A stretch of 64,000 bases of DNA, taken from assembly GCF_016900875.1 (NCBI RefSeq), contig NZ_JAFEUM010000008.1, positions 81,552-145,551 of the forward strand, read 5' to 3'. Shown piece after piece: positions 32,043-40,857 of this stretch (position 1 is the first letter of the stretch; the number at the start of each line of letters is the position of its first letter). Position numbers and translations under genes: made by a program. Under the pieces are notes generated by a model. The model saw only the letters and a list, made by a program, of their open reading frames with translations. It was not told where the DNA came from and searched no databases. The stretch is from Vibrio ulleungensis (GTDB taxonomy: Bacteria; Pseudomonadota; Gammaproteobacteria; Enterobacterales; Vibrionaceae).

Positions 32043-32082
32043 GTGTTATTATCCACAGCTAAAATTTTCTAACGTAAACCTT

Positions 32083-32847
32083 ATGTCAGACACAGTATTA
32101 TCATCACAGCAGCTGCCTCAACACATTGCTTTCATCATGGATGGCAACGGTCGATGGGCTAAATCCAAAGGCAAGCCGCGTGTGTTTGGACACAGGGCCG
32201 GTGTGAAATCAGTTAGACGAACCATTCGCACTGCAGCCCGGTTGGGTGTAAAGGCTGTGACCTTGTTTGCGTTTAGTAGTGAAAATTGGCAACGACCAGA
32301 AGAAGAAGTCAGCTTGTTGATGGAGCTGTTTATGGTCGCGTTAACTAATGAAGTTAAACGACTTCATAAGAATGACTTAAAGTTAAAAGTGATCGGTGAC
32401 ACCAGTGCGTTCAGTCAACGATTACAAGACAAGATTGCAGAAGCTGAAGCAATCACCGAAAACAACAAAGGCATGCAAGTCAACGTTGCGGCTAATTACG
32501 GTGGCAAGTGGGACATCGCTCAGGCGACCAAACGCATCGCTAAACAGATAGAAACGGGTGAGGTCAGTGTTGAAGAAATTGACGAAGCACTGCTGTCTAA
32601 ACACATGAGCTTAAGCGACTTACCCGAAGTGGACCTTATGATCCGGACTAGTGGTGAGTCGAGAATCAGCAATTTCATGCTGTGGCAAATGGCCTATGCA
32701 GAGCTCTATTTTTGCCCTTGCCATTGGCCAGACTTTGACGAAGATGCCTTAATTGAAGCCGTGAGTTGGTTTGTTAACCGAGAACGTCGCTTTGGTTGTA
32801 CTGGCGAACAGGTAAAAGCCCTTATGACCACAGAAAAAGGATTCTAA
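32083..32847 (+). CDS. uppS: Undecaprenyl diphosphate synthase
   Basis: UppS elongates farnesyl diphosphate with eight isopentenyl units in cis to the C55 carrier lipid used for peptidoglycan and O-antigen. The 254-residue protein has HIAFIMDGNGRWAKSKGKPR (catalytic aspartate in MDGNGRWA), FAFSSENWQRP, NVAANYGGKWDI, LMIRTSGESRISNFMLWQ and YFCPCHWPDF. I chose MSDTVLSSQQ as start. It heads the segment uppS-cdsA-dxr-rseP-bamA-skp-lpxD, and its substrate is made by IspA at 3.4 kb. Confidence 0.97.
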   Translation: MSDTVLSSQQLPQHIAFIMDGNGRWAKSKGKPRVFGHRAGVKSVRRTIRTAARLGVKAVTLFAFSSENWQRPEEEVSLLMELFMVALTNEVKRLHKNDLKLKVIGDTSAFSQRLQDKIAEAEAITENNKGMQVNVAANYGGKWDIAQATKRIAKQIETGEVSVEEIDEALLSKHMSLSDLPEVDLMIRTSGESRISNFMLWQMAYAELYFCPCHWPDFDEDALIEAVSWFVNRERRFGCTGEQVKALMTTEKGF

Positions 32848-32850
32848 TAC

Positions 32851-33696
32851 GTGAAACAACGCATTATTACCGCGCTAATTCTTGCGCCGCTCATCATTGC
32901 TGGCATTTTCTTGTTACCCTTTTTCTACTTTGTATTGATGTTGCTCGGTGTTGTTGGCCTCTCTTTATGGGAGTGGTCGCAGTTTGTGACGCCAAAAGCT
33001 CGCAATAAGAGCTTATTCTTTTTACTGGCTGGTGCGCTCGCCTGTGTAGCGATAATGCCTATGCAACCCTACGAATTAGGCGCTTTTGGACAAAGTAGCT
33101 TTAGCTTCATCTTAAGTGGTGTTATTTGGTGGCTCATCGCGAGCCTGATGACCATTACCTACCCATCTTCAGCAAAGCATTGGCAAGATTCGCCGTTACT
33201 TAAAGGCATTTTCGGTCTTATTTCACTTATGCCATTTCTTTGGAGCGTAGCGGTACTTCGAGCCATTGATTACGACGTGAACGTTTATTACGGCGCCAAG
33301 ATGGTCCTGTTTGTCTGCCTGCTTGTATGGAGTGCTGATAGTGGCGCCTACTTTGCCGGTAAGAGCCTCGGTAAACATAAGATGGCACCGCGCGTTAGCC
33401 CCAATAAAACCATAGAAGGTTTAGTCGGGGGCATCATTGCTGCGATCATTGTTGGTTTTGTCTTTACGGATCTGCTGTCTCTCGATTTCTCTAGCACACC
33501 TGCCATGATGGTGATTATTTTGGCTACAGTTGTTATCTCGGTGATGGGTGATTTGGTTGAGAGCATGTTTAAACGTGTTGCAAATATTAAAGACAGCAGC
33601 AACTTGATCCCTGGGCATGGTGGAGTATTGGACCGCATTGACAGTTTGATGGCAGCGTTTCCTATGTTTACGCTGTGCTATTTTTTACTCGCATAA
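32851..33696 (+). CDS. cdsA: Phosphatidate cytidylyltransferase
   Basis: CdsA converts phosphatidic acid and CTP to CDP-diacylglycerol in the inner membrane, the branch point of phospholipid synthesis. The 281-residue polytopic protein ends with the signature region ESMFKRVANIKDSSN followed by IPGHGGVLDRIDS. It also contains VWSADSGAYFAGKSLGKHK and SPNKTIEGLVGG. Translation starts at a GTG 4 bp after the uppS stop. Confidence 0.96.
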   Translation: MKQRIITALILAPLIIAGIFLLPFFYFVLMLLGVVGLSLWEWSQFVTPKARNKSLFFLLAGALACVAIMPMQPYELGAFGQSSFSFILSGVIWWLIASLMTITYPSSAKHWQDSPLLKGIFGLISLMPFLWSVAVLRAIDYDVNVYYGAKMVLFVCLLVWSADSGAYFAGKSLGKHKMAPRVSPNKTIEGLVGGIIAAIIVGFVFTDLLSLDFSSTPAMMVIILATVVISVMGDLVESMFKRVANIKDSSNLIPGHGGVLDRIDSLMAAFPMFTLCYFLLA

Positions 33697-33717
33697 TCAA
33701 CCGATATTGAGTCGACC

Positions 33718-34923
33718 ATGAAGCAGATTGCCATTTTGGGCGCGACCGGGTCAATCGGTAGCAGCACACTAAAAGTCATTCAAGCGAACCCTAGCGAATA
33801 TCAAGTTTTTGCACTGGCTGCGGCAACCAATGTTGAAGCTATGGTTAGTTTGTGTCGTCAATGGACGCCTCGTTTCGCAGTCATGCATGACGAGCAAGCT
33901 GCAGAACAGCTAACCATGCAACTTGCGTCGCTAAATCTTTCTACTTCAGTATTGAGTGGACAAGCAGGATTGTGCGATGTTGCTCAGCATCCACAAGTCG
34001 ATGCCGTTATGGCCGCGATTGTAGGTGGGGCTGGCTTACTTTCAACTATGGCAGCAGCGAAAGCGGGTAAGCAAATACTATTGGCCAATAAAGAATCTTT
34101 GGTGATGTCGGGGCAGTTGTTGATAGATGTTGCTTCTAAAACCGGCGCGCAAATTTTACCTGTAGACAGCGAGCACAATGCGATATTCCAAAGCTTGCCC
34201 GTTGATGCTCAATTGCAAATTGGCCGCTGTGATTTACAAGCTTGTGGCGTTTCAAAAATATTGCTAACAGGCTCCGGTGGGCCTTTTCGTTATAGTGATG
34301 TCGAATCACTGTCAACGGTGACACCGGAACAAGCTATTGCTCACCCTAATTGGTCAATGGGGCCAAAAATCTCGGTTGATTCGGCAACTATGATGAATAA
34401 AGGGCTTGAGTATATTGAGGCTAAATGGCTATTTGCCGCAGATAAATCTCAATTGGATGTGATTATTCACCCTCAATCTGTGATTCATTCAATGGTGCAA
34501 TATGTGGATGGTTCTGTTATCGCCCAAATGGGCGAACCCGACATGTGTACACCTATTGCGCACACCATGGCTTACCCAAATCGCACCCCTTCTACAGTAT
34601 CTGCGCTAGACTTTACTCAGGTGGGTGAATTGACTTTTTTAGCCCCAGACTTTTCACGATATCCATGTTTGCAACTGGCAATCGATGCGTGTTTTGAAGG
34701 GCAGCATGCGACGACAACGCTGAACGCCTGTAACGAAGTTGCGGTGGATGCGTTTTTAAATCGAAAAATAGGCTTTACCGATATTGCTCGTGTCAATCAA
34801 TCGGTTGTCGAAGCGGTATGTGCAACGCAATCTGCACATCAGTTAAATGATCTAGAAAGTTTGCTTTCGCTCGATGAAATGGTGCGAAAACTGGCCCAAG
34901 AACACGTTGTAAAGGTGGTGTGA
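33718..34923 (+). CDS. dxr: 1-deoxy-D-xylulose 5-phosphate reductoisomerase
   Basis: Dxr (IspC) rearranges and reduces DXP to methylerythritol 4-phosphate with NADPH, the step after Dxs. The 401-residue protein has the NADPH loop GATGSIGSSTLKVI, LLANKESLVMSG, the metal site PVDSEHNAIFQ, LTGSGGPFR, the flexible-loop region HPNWSMGPKISVDSATMMNK and CNEVAVDAFL. It lies 21 bp after cdsA, and its stop is one base from the rseP ATG. Both dedicated early MEP enzymes are thus in this window but in separate operons. Confidence 0.97.
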   Translation: MKQIAILGATGSIGSSTLKVIQANPSEYQVFALAAATNVEAMVSLCRQWTPRFAVMHDEQAAEQLTMQLASLNLSTSVLSGQAGLCDVAQHPQVDAVMAAIVGGAGLLSTMAAAKAGKQILLANKESLVMSGQLLIDVASKTGAQILPVDSEHNAIFQSLPVDAQLQIGRCDLQACGVSKILLTGSGGPFRYSDVESLSTVTPEQAIAHPNWSMGPKISVDSATMMNKGLEYIEAKWLFAADKSQLDVIIHPQSVIHSMVQYVDGSVIAQMGEPDMCTPIAHTMAYPNRTPSTVSALDFTQVGELTFLAPDFSRYPCLQLAIDACFEGQHATTTLNACNEVAVDAFLNRKIGFTDIARVNQSVVEAVCATQSAHQLNDLESLLSLDEMVRKLAQEHVVKVV

Positions 34924-34924
34924 T

Positions 34925-36280
34925 ATGAGTGGGTTTTTATGGAATTTCGCCTCATTTGTCGTTGCACTGGGTATATTGGTCGCAGTGCATGAGTTTGGGC
35001 ATTTTTGGGTAGCTCGCCGATGTGGTGTGAAGGTCCACAAGTTCTCTATAGGCTTTGGTAAGTCTATCTGGTCGCGTACCGACAAACAGGGGACTGAGTA
35101 TACTATTGCACTGATTCCGTTAGGTGGCTTTGTCAAAATGCTTGATGGCCGTGTGGATGAGTTGACTGACGAGCAGAAAAACCAGGCCTTTGACCACAAA
35201 CCTTTGTGGAAACGCAGCGCAATTGTGGCCGCAGGCCCAATGTTTAATTTTTTGTTTGCGATTATTGCGTACTGGTTAGTGCTCATGATCGGCGTGCCAA
35301 GTGTTAAGCCGGTAATTGGTGATCTAGTTCCAAATTCTATTGCTGAACAAGCGGGAATTGAACGTTCGATGGAACTTACTTCCATCGACGGAATCAAAAC
35401 ACCTGATTGGCAGTCGGTGAACATGCAGCTTATTTCGCACATTGGGCTAGACCAGATGTCGGTTACGTACGCCCCTATAGATAATTACGGTCTAGAACGT
35501 CAAACCACATTGGATATTCGCCAATGGCAATTTGATCCTGAAAAGGAATCGGCGATTCGTACGATTGGGATTGTTCCGTATCGCCCAGAAATCATCAGTA
35601 CAGTGAGTCAGGTGATAGAAGGTGGGGCTGCAGAAGCTGCAGGAGTGCAGGTGGGTGACCAAATCATTGGCCTCAACGAACAGCCTATGACTGAATGGGA
35701 AGCCATAGCCGAGACGATTCGCAATAACCCATCGACAGCGATGCCTATCGATATCATTCGTGATGGAAACCCGATTACGTTGACTCTGACCCCGAATGCT
35801 CGAGTAATTGAGGAGCAAACTATTGGTTATGTTGGTATTATGCCAACATCAGAACCTTGGCCAGAGAACTATCGCTTTGACATGCAGTTTGGCCCATTTG
35901 CTGCAATCGGTGAAGCGGTCAATAAGTCTTACCAGCTGGTGGACTTAACGCTCAGCATGTTGAAAAAACTGGTGGTTGGGCATGTGGGTATAGAAAATTT
36001 AAGCGGGCCGATCTCGATCGCAAAAGGCGCGGGAGCGACCGCCGATTATGGTCTGGTTCACTTTTTAATGTTTTTAGCGCTGATAAGCGTAAACTTAGGT
36101 ATTATTAATTTACTGCCGTTGCCTGTTTTAGATGGCGGTCACTTATTGTTTTTTGCTATTGAAGCCGTGATCAGACGCCCAGTACCAGAGAAGGTACAAG
36201 AGGTTGGATATCGAATTGGTGGAGCACTGCTGCTCGCACTTATGACAGTGGCTATTTTTAATGACTTTATGCGCTTATAA
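34925..36280 (+). CDS. rseP: Site-2 intramembrane protease RseP
   Basis: RseP cuts the anti-sigma factor RseA inside the inner membrane after DegS, releasing sigma-E, and also clears signal-peptide remnants. The 451-residue protein has the zinc motif HEFGH at residues 22-26 in the first helix, and the third ligand in LLPLPVLDGGHLLFF near the C-terminus. Two periplasmic PDZ domains lie between (about 110-200 and 205-290, with GGAAEAAGVQVGDQIIGLN). A candidate sigma-E promoter lies inside its coding sequence, upstream of bamA. Confidence 0.96.
   Translation: MSGFLWNFASFVVALGILVAVHEFGHFWVARRCGVKVHKFSIGFGKSIWSRTDKQGTEYTIALIPLGGFVKMLDGRVDELTDEQKNQAFDHKPLWKRSAIVAAGPMFNFLFAIIAYWLVLMIGVPSVKPVIGDLVPNSIAEQAGIERSMELTSIDGIKTPDWQSVNMQLISHIGLDQMSVTYAPIDNYGLERQTTLDIRQWQFDPEKESAIRTIGIVPYRPEIISTVSQVIEGGAAEAAGVQVGDQIIGLNEQPMTEWEAIAETIRNNPSTAMPIDIIRDGNPITLTLTPNARVIEEQTIGYVGIMPTSEPWPENYRFDMQFGPFAAIGEAVNKSYQLVDLTLSMLKKLVVGHVGIENLSGPISIAKGAGATADYGLVHFLMFLALISVNLGIINLLPLPVLDGGHLLFFAIEAVIRRPVPEKVQEVGYRIGGALLLALMTVAIFNDFMRL
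35371..35398 (+). promoter_or_regulatory. Candidate sigma-E promoter inside rseP, reading toward bamA
   Basis: GGAACTT (35371-35377), a 16 bp spacer and TCAAA (35394-35398) match the sigma-E consensus GGAACTT-N15/16-TCAAA. It lies 916 bp upstream of bamA. In E. coli sigma-E promoters also drive bamA-skp-lpxD from within this gene region. Confidence 0.6.
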
Positions 36281-36313
36281 CGTTAAGCGCAGCATGGAAA
36301 TACAACGGAATTT

Positions 36314-38728
36314 ATGAAGTTTAAGGACTTGTTGCTGGCTTCGAGCGTTTTGCTCAGCACAGTAGCTTACGGCAGCGATAGCTTTGTCGTCGACGATATT
36401 CGTATTGAAGGTTTGCAGCGTGTTGCACTGGGTGCGGCATTGCTAAAAATCCCAGTACGTGTAGGAGATACTCTAGGTGAAGGCGATGTGGCGGAGACGA
36501 TTCGCTCATTGTACGCATCGGGTAACTATGAAGACGTGAGCGTATTACGCGATGGCAATACATTGGTGGTGCAGGTTAAAGAAAGGCCTACCATTGCGAG
36601 TATTTCGTTTAGCGGCAATAAAGCATTGGAAGACGACCAATTGCAGCAAAACCTCGACGCGTCAGGTGTGCGAGTTGGTGAAGCGTTGGACCGCACAACT
36701 TTAAGCAATATCGAAAAAGGCTTAGAAGACTTTTACTACAGTGTGGGTAAATACAACGCATCCGTGCAAGCGGTGATAACGCCACTTCCTCGAAATCGTT
36801 CTGACCTAAAGTTCGTATTTGCTGAAGGTGTCTCCGCGAAGATTAAGCAGATTAACTTTATCGGTAATGAAATATTCACTGATTCACAACTGCTATCTCG
36901 ATTTAACCTGAATGTTGAAGTGCCTTGGTGGAACTTCTTGGCTGATGATAAGTACCAGAAACAGGTACTGGCCGGTGACATTGAATCACTAAAGTCGTAC
37001 TACTACGATCGTGGTTATTTGAAATTTAAAGTCGACTCAACGCAAGTAGCCATCTCTCCTGATAAGAAAGGTGTCTACATTACGCTATCACTTGAAGAAG
37101 GCAATGCGTACACAGTTAAAGACGTGCAGTTTCGTGGTGAATTGATAGGGAAGACAGAAGAGTTTCGTAGTCTTGTCACGCTGGATGAAGGTGAAGTCTA
37201 TAGCGGCACAGAAGTTACCGCGATGGAAGAAGGCATTAAGCGAGTACTCGGTGCGTCAGGTTACGCGTACCCAGAAGTGCGAACCATTCCTGAGTTCGAT
37301 GATAAAAATAACGAAGTCTCTCTCGTTGTAAACGTCACTTCAGGTAAGAGAATTTATGTTCGTGATATTCGTTTTGTAGGCAACAATTCAACCAAAGATG
37401 AAGTACTTCGTCGTGAAATGCGTCAAATGGAAGGCAGTTGGCTCAATTCGCAATCTATTGAAACCGGTAAAGCACGTCTTAACCGTTTGGGTTTCTTTGA
37501 GACTGTAGATGTTAGTACGGTTCGAGTCCCTGGAAGCGACGATCAGGTAGACATTGTTTACAGCGTTAAAGAGGCAAACTCCGGCAGTGTCAACTTCGGT
37601 GTGGGCTATGGTACCGAATCGGGCATCAGTTTCCAGCTAGGTTTGCAGCAGGATAACTTCTTAGGAAGCGGTGACCGAGTTGGTATTTCGGCAATGATGA
37701 ACGACTATCAGAAAAACGTTAGTCTTGACTATCGCGACCCTTATTGGAACCTCGATGGTGTGAGCCTGGGTGGTAAGATTTATTACAATGAATTTGAGGC
37801 CTCTGAAGCAGGTATTGTTGATTACACCAACGAAAGCTACGGCGCTACTCTTACTTGGGGTTTCCCATTTAATGAGCTCAACTTCTTTGAGTTGGGAGTG
37901 GGCTATGCGCACAACCGTTTGTCGAACATTGACCAATACGTTCAGATTGAGCGGTTCTTGCAGTCGCAAGCCAGTAATGTCGATAGTGATGGTGCACTCA
38001 TTGTAAGCGACTTCGAGTTTTCGCTGGCATGGACACGAAATAACCTTAACCGAGGTACCTTCCCAACGGCCGGTAACCACCAAAGAGCCTACTATAAGAT
38101 GACAACGCCAGGCTCGGACGTGCAGTACTTCAAGATGCAATATGACGTACGCCAATACTTCCCTCTGACAGAGTCTCACAATTTTGCGCTCTTGCTTCGT
38201 GGACGTTTAGGATATGGTAATGGTTACGGCAGTATCGATGGCAACGATAACCTGTTCCCATTCTATGAGAACTTTTATGCCGGTGGCTTTACTACTCTTC
38301 GTGGGTTTAGTTCGAACACAGCAGGTCCTAAGGCCGTCTACGACGAGGGTAAAGGAAACAATCCTAACTACAATGCTACGGATAAGTCGGTGGGTGGTAA
38401 CGCAACGGCACTGGGTAGTATAGAGCTTATCGTACCGACACCGTTTGTCTCCGAGGGCTTTAAGAACCAATTACGTTCTAGCTTGTTCGTCGATATGGCG
38501 AGCGTGTGGGATACCGAGTTCCTGTTTGTCGAAATGGACAGCGGGGCGCCGGGTTACAAGTATTACTATGACTATTCTGATCCAAGTGCATTCCGCGCAT
38601 CTTTTGGTGCCGCAGTGCAGTGGATGTCTCCAATGGGACCTTTGGTGTTCTCATTTGCAACGCCGATTAAAATTTACGAAGGTGACGATGACGAGTTTTT
38701 CACCTTCACAATTGGAAGAACCTTCTAA
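36314..38728 (+). CDS. bamA: Outer membrane protein assembly factor BamA
   Basis: BamA is the Omp85 core of the BAM complex that folds beta-barrel proteins into the outer membrane. The 804-residue precursor has a signal peptide (MKFKDLLLASSVLLSTVAYG) and five POTRA domains (about 22-420). A 16-strand barrel follows, with the conserved GGFTTLRGFSSNTAGP (VRGF-type loop 6) and a terminal phenylalanine in TIGRTF. It is 33 bp after rseP and 18 bp before skp. The precursor is itself exported via Sec. Confidence 0.97.
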   Translation: MKFKDLLLASSVLLSTVAYGSDSFVVDDIRIEGLQRVALGAALLKIPVRVGDTLGEGDVAETIRSLYASGNYEDVSVLRDGNTLVVQVKERPTIASISFSGNKALEDDQLQQNLDASGVRVGEALDRTTLSNIEKGLEDFYYSVGKYNASVQAVITPLPRNRSDLKFVFAEGVSAKIKQINFIGNEIFTDSQLLSRFNLNVEVPWWNFLADDKYQKQVLAGDIESLKSYYYDRGYLKFKVDSTQVAISPDKKGVYITLSLEEGNAYTVKDVQFRGELIGKTEEFRSLVTLDEGEVYSGTEVTAMEEGIKRVLGASGYAYPEVRTIPEFDDKNNEVSLVVNVTSGKRIYVRDIRFVGNNSTKDEVLRREMRQMEGSWLNSQSIETGKARLNRLGFFETVDVSTVRVPGSDDQVDIVYSVKEANSGSVNFGVGYGTESGISFQLGLQQDNFLGSGDRVGISAMMNDYQKNVSLDYRDPYWNLDGVSLGGKIYYNEFEASEAGIVDYTNESYGATLTWGFPFNELNFFELGVGYAHNRLSNIDQYVQIERFLQSQASNVDSDGALIVSDFEFSLAWTRNNLNRGTFPTAGNHQRAYYKMTTPGSDVQYFKMQYDVRQYFPLTESHNFALLLRGRLGYGNGYGSIDGNDNLFPFYENFYAGGFTTLRGFSSNTAGPKAVYDEGKGNNPNYNATDKSVGGNATALGSIELIVPTPFVSEGFKNQLRSSLFVDMASVWDTEFLFVEMDSGAPGYKYYYDYSDPSAFRASFGAAVQWMSPMGPLVFSFATPIKIYEGDDDEFFTFTIGRTF

Positions 38729-38746
38729 CAACTAGAGGAAATGATT

Positions 38747-39256
38747 TTGAACAAAACAGTAAAAGCGCTAAGTCTTAGCCTTATTCTTGCAAGTACTGCC
38801 GTTGTCGCTAATGTTGCGGAAGCCGCACAGAAGATTGGTTATGTAAACACGGCGAAAATCTTCCAAATGCACCCTAAACGTGAAGCTGCTTTGCAGGAAC
38901 TGCAAGAGGAATTTAAAGACAAGTCTGCTGAAATCCAAGCACTTGAAGCTAAAATCAAAACCAAAATGGAGCAAGCTCGTCGTGATGGCGAACTGCTTGG
39001 CGAAGAAGGTATGCGTGCTCTTCAAATTGAAGTAGCGACACTAGAAGCTGAATACAAACTGAAGCGTCAATCGTTTGAGCGTGATGGCAAGCAGCGTGAA
39101 GCAGAAGAGAAGCAAGAGCTATTTAGAGAGATCCAAAATACCATCGAAGTGGTTGCTGCTGAAGAAGGCTTTGACATGATCATCGATGCTCAAGCCTTAC
39201 AATACGCTAAGCCAGAGCTTGATCTAACCGACGCAGTCATTAATAAAATTAAGTAA
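38747..39256 (+). CDS. skp: Periplasmic chaperone Skp (OmpH)
   Basis: Skp is a trimeric periplasmic chaperone that holds unfolded outer membrane proteins for BamA. The 169-residue precursor has a signal peptide (cut after ANVAEA), then QKIGYVNTAKIFQMHPKREA and a long charged coiled-coil hairpin, ending PELDLTDAVINKIK. I chose a TTG start at 38747 because AGAGGA (38734-38739) is seven bases upstream. The ATG at 38741 is only one base from that site and unlikely to be used. Confidence 0.93.
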   Translation: MNKTVKALSLSLILASTAVVANVAEAAQKIGYVNTAKIFQMHPKREAALQELQEEFKDKSAEIQALEAKIKTKMEQARRDGELLGEEGMRALQIEVATLEAEYKLKRQSFERDGKQREAEEKQELFREIQNTIEVVAAEEGFDMIIDAQALQYAKPELDLTDAVINKIK

Positions 39257-39273
39257 CGGTTAACTGGAGTCTT

Positions 39274-40317
39274 ATGATCACCTTAACGCTACAACAAGTT
39301 GCTGACATTGCTGGTGGGACACTTATCGGTGACTCAGCCGCGACTGTTTCTCAGTTTCAAGCGATGGATAAAGCGCAGCCTGGCGACATTAGTTTCTTAA
39401 CTAATCCAAAATATCGAAAGCATCTTGCACAATGTAATGCGACCTGCGTGTTAATCAAACAAGCAGACGCAGAGCATTGCAGCGGCAACGCTATTGTTGT
39501 CGGCGACCCTTACATCGCGTACGCAAAAGTAGCCCAAAAACTGGATAAGACTCCTAAAGCCGCAACTGGTATTGCTCCTAGTGCGGTCATTAGTGACAGT
39601 GCTATTTTGGGCAACAATGTCAGTGTTGGTGCTAACGCCGTTATTGAAACGGGTGCTCGGCTTGCAGACAATGTTGTTATTGGTGCCAACTGTTTTGTTG
39701 GCAAAAATGCATCAATTGGCGAAGGCACGCAGTTGTGGTCCAATGTTGCGGTATACCATGATGTTCAGATTGGCGAGCGCTGTTTAGTGCAGAGTCAGAC
39801 AACCATAGGTTCCGATGGTTTTGGTTATGCAAACGAACAAGGTGAGTGGATTAAGATCCCACAAACTGGCTCTGTGATCATCGGCAACCGCGTCGAAATT
39901 GGCGCAAGTGCTTGTATTGACCGTGGTGCGATTGGCAACACGATTGTCGAAGATAACGTCATCCTCGATAATTTGATTCAGGTTGCCCATAATGTTCATA
40001 TTGGTTACGGCACCGCAATCGCAGGTGCAACGACCATCGCAGGAAGTACGACCGTAGGTAAGTACTGCATTATTGGTGGTGCAACAGTCATCAATGGCCA
40101 TATTGAGATCGCAGACCAAGTGACCATCACAGGTATGGGCATGGTGATGCGCAGCATCAAAGAAAAAGGCGTGTACTCTTCAGGGATTCCTCTGCAAAAA
40201 AATGCCGAGTGGCGTAAAACCGCAACCCGAGTACATCGTATCGATGAGATGAACAAACGTCTAAAAACAGTTGAGAAACAGCTTGAACAGCAGGACTCTA
40301 CTGAACAAGGGCTATAG
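39274..40317 (+). CDS. lpxD: UDP-3-O-(3-hydroxyacyl)glucosamine N-acyltransferase
   Basis: LpxD adds the second hydroxyacyl chain, from acyl-ACP to the amino group, in lipid A synthesis. The 347-residue protein has an N-terminal uridine-binding domain (about 1-100, with DISFLTNPKYRKHL). A left-handed beta-helix of hexapeptide repeats (about 100-310) contains the catalytic-histidine region QVAHNVHIGYGT, and a C-terminal helix follows. It is 17 bp after skp and is followed by a terminator, then fabZ. Confidence 0.96.
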   Translation: MITLTLQQVADIAGGTLIGDSAATVSQFQAMDKAQPGDISFLTNPKYRKHLAQCNATCVLIKQADAEHCSGNAIVVGDPYIAYAKVAQKLDKTPKAATGIAPSAVISDSAILGNNVSVGANAVIETGARLADNVVIGANCFVGKNASIGEGTQLWSNVAVYHDVQIGERCLVQSQTTIGSDGFGYANEQGEWIKIPQTGSVIIGNRVEIGASACIDRGAIGNTIVEDNVILDNLIQVAHNVHIGYGTAIAGATTIAGSTTVGKYCIIGGATVINGHIEIADQVTITGMGMVMRSIKEKGVYSSGIPLQKNAEWRKTATRVHRIDEMNKRLKTVEKQLEQQDSTEQGL

Positions 40318-40328
40318 CAGATAATTTT

Positions 40329-40353
40329 AGGCTCGCTATAGGCGAGCCTTTTT
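40329..40353 (+). terminator. Terminator between lpxD and fabZ
   Basis: 8 bp stem AGGCTCGC / GCGAGCCT with a short loop and a T tract. A consensus TATAAT (40358-40363) just downstream may start a new transcript for fabZ. Confidence 0.85.
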
Positions 40354-40403
40354 AATGTATAATACCCTTAGACAAGAATAATTTAATTAGCAGGAATTTG
40401 ATT

Positions 40404-40856
40404 TTGACTACTGAAAATAAAACTATGGATATCATGGAAATCCAATCTCTTTTGCCACACCGTTACCCATTTCTATTGATAGATAGAGTGACGGATTATA
40501 AAGAGGGTGAGTATTTAGTAGCACTCAAAAATGTCACGTTTAACGAGCCTCAATTCACTGGTCACTTCCCACAAATGCCAGTTTTTCCAGGTGTTTTGAT
40601 GCTTGAAGCGATGGCGCAAGCAACAGGTTTACTTGCATTTAAAACCTACGGCGCACCTAGTGAGAATGAACTGTACTACTTTGCGAGCGTTGATAACGCC
40701 AAGTTCCGTAAACCTGTAGGCCCTGGCGACCAACTGGTCATTGAAGTGAAGCTGCTTAAAGAGCGCCGTGGTATTGCAGCCTTTACCGGTGTTGCAAAAG
40801 TAGATGGCGTTGTCGTGTGTGACGCTGAATTAAAATGTGCACGTCGAGAATTCTAA
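40404..40856 (+). CDS. fabZ: 3-hydroxyacyl-[acyl-carrier-protein] dehydratase FabZ
   Basis: FabZ dehydrates 3-hydroxyacyl-ACP in fatty-acid elongation and competes with LpxA for the same substrate. The 150-residue hot-dog protein has LLPHRYPFLLIDRV, the catalytic histidine and glutamate in FTGHFPQMPVFPGVLMLEAMAQ, and FASVDNAKFRKPVGPGD. I chose the TTG at 40404 (MTTENKT), eight bases after CAGGA. A TTG at 40398 is too close to that site, and the ATG at 40425 would trim seven residues. lpxA follows one base after its stop. Confidence 0.95.
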   Translation: MTTENKTMDIMEIQSLLPHRYPFLLIDRVTDYKEGEYLVALKNVTFNEPQFTGHFPQMPVFPGVLMLEAMAQATGLLAFKTYGAPSENELYYFASVDNAKFRKPVGPGDQLVIEVKLLKERRGIAAFTGVAKVDGVVVCDAELKCARREF

Positions 40857-40857
40857 T

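Noticed and set aside
34852..35442. 196-codon minus-strand frame across dxr/rseP
   Set aside because: Antisense to two well-supported genes; composition and motifs do not look like a real protein.
36930..36957. GGAACTT in bamA as a sigma-E promoter for skp
   Set aside because: No TCAAA/TCTGA-like -10 at 15-17 bp spacing.
37661..38179. 172-codon open frame on the minus strand inside bamA
   Set aside because: Lies fully antisense to the conserved barrel region of bamA and has no recognisable protein features or ribosome site.
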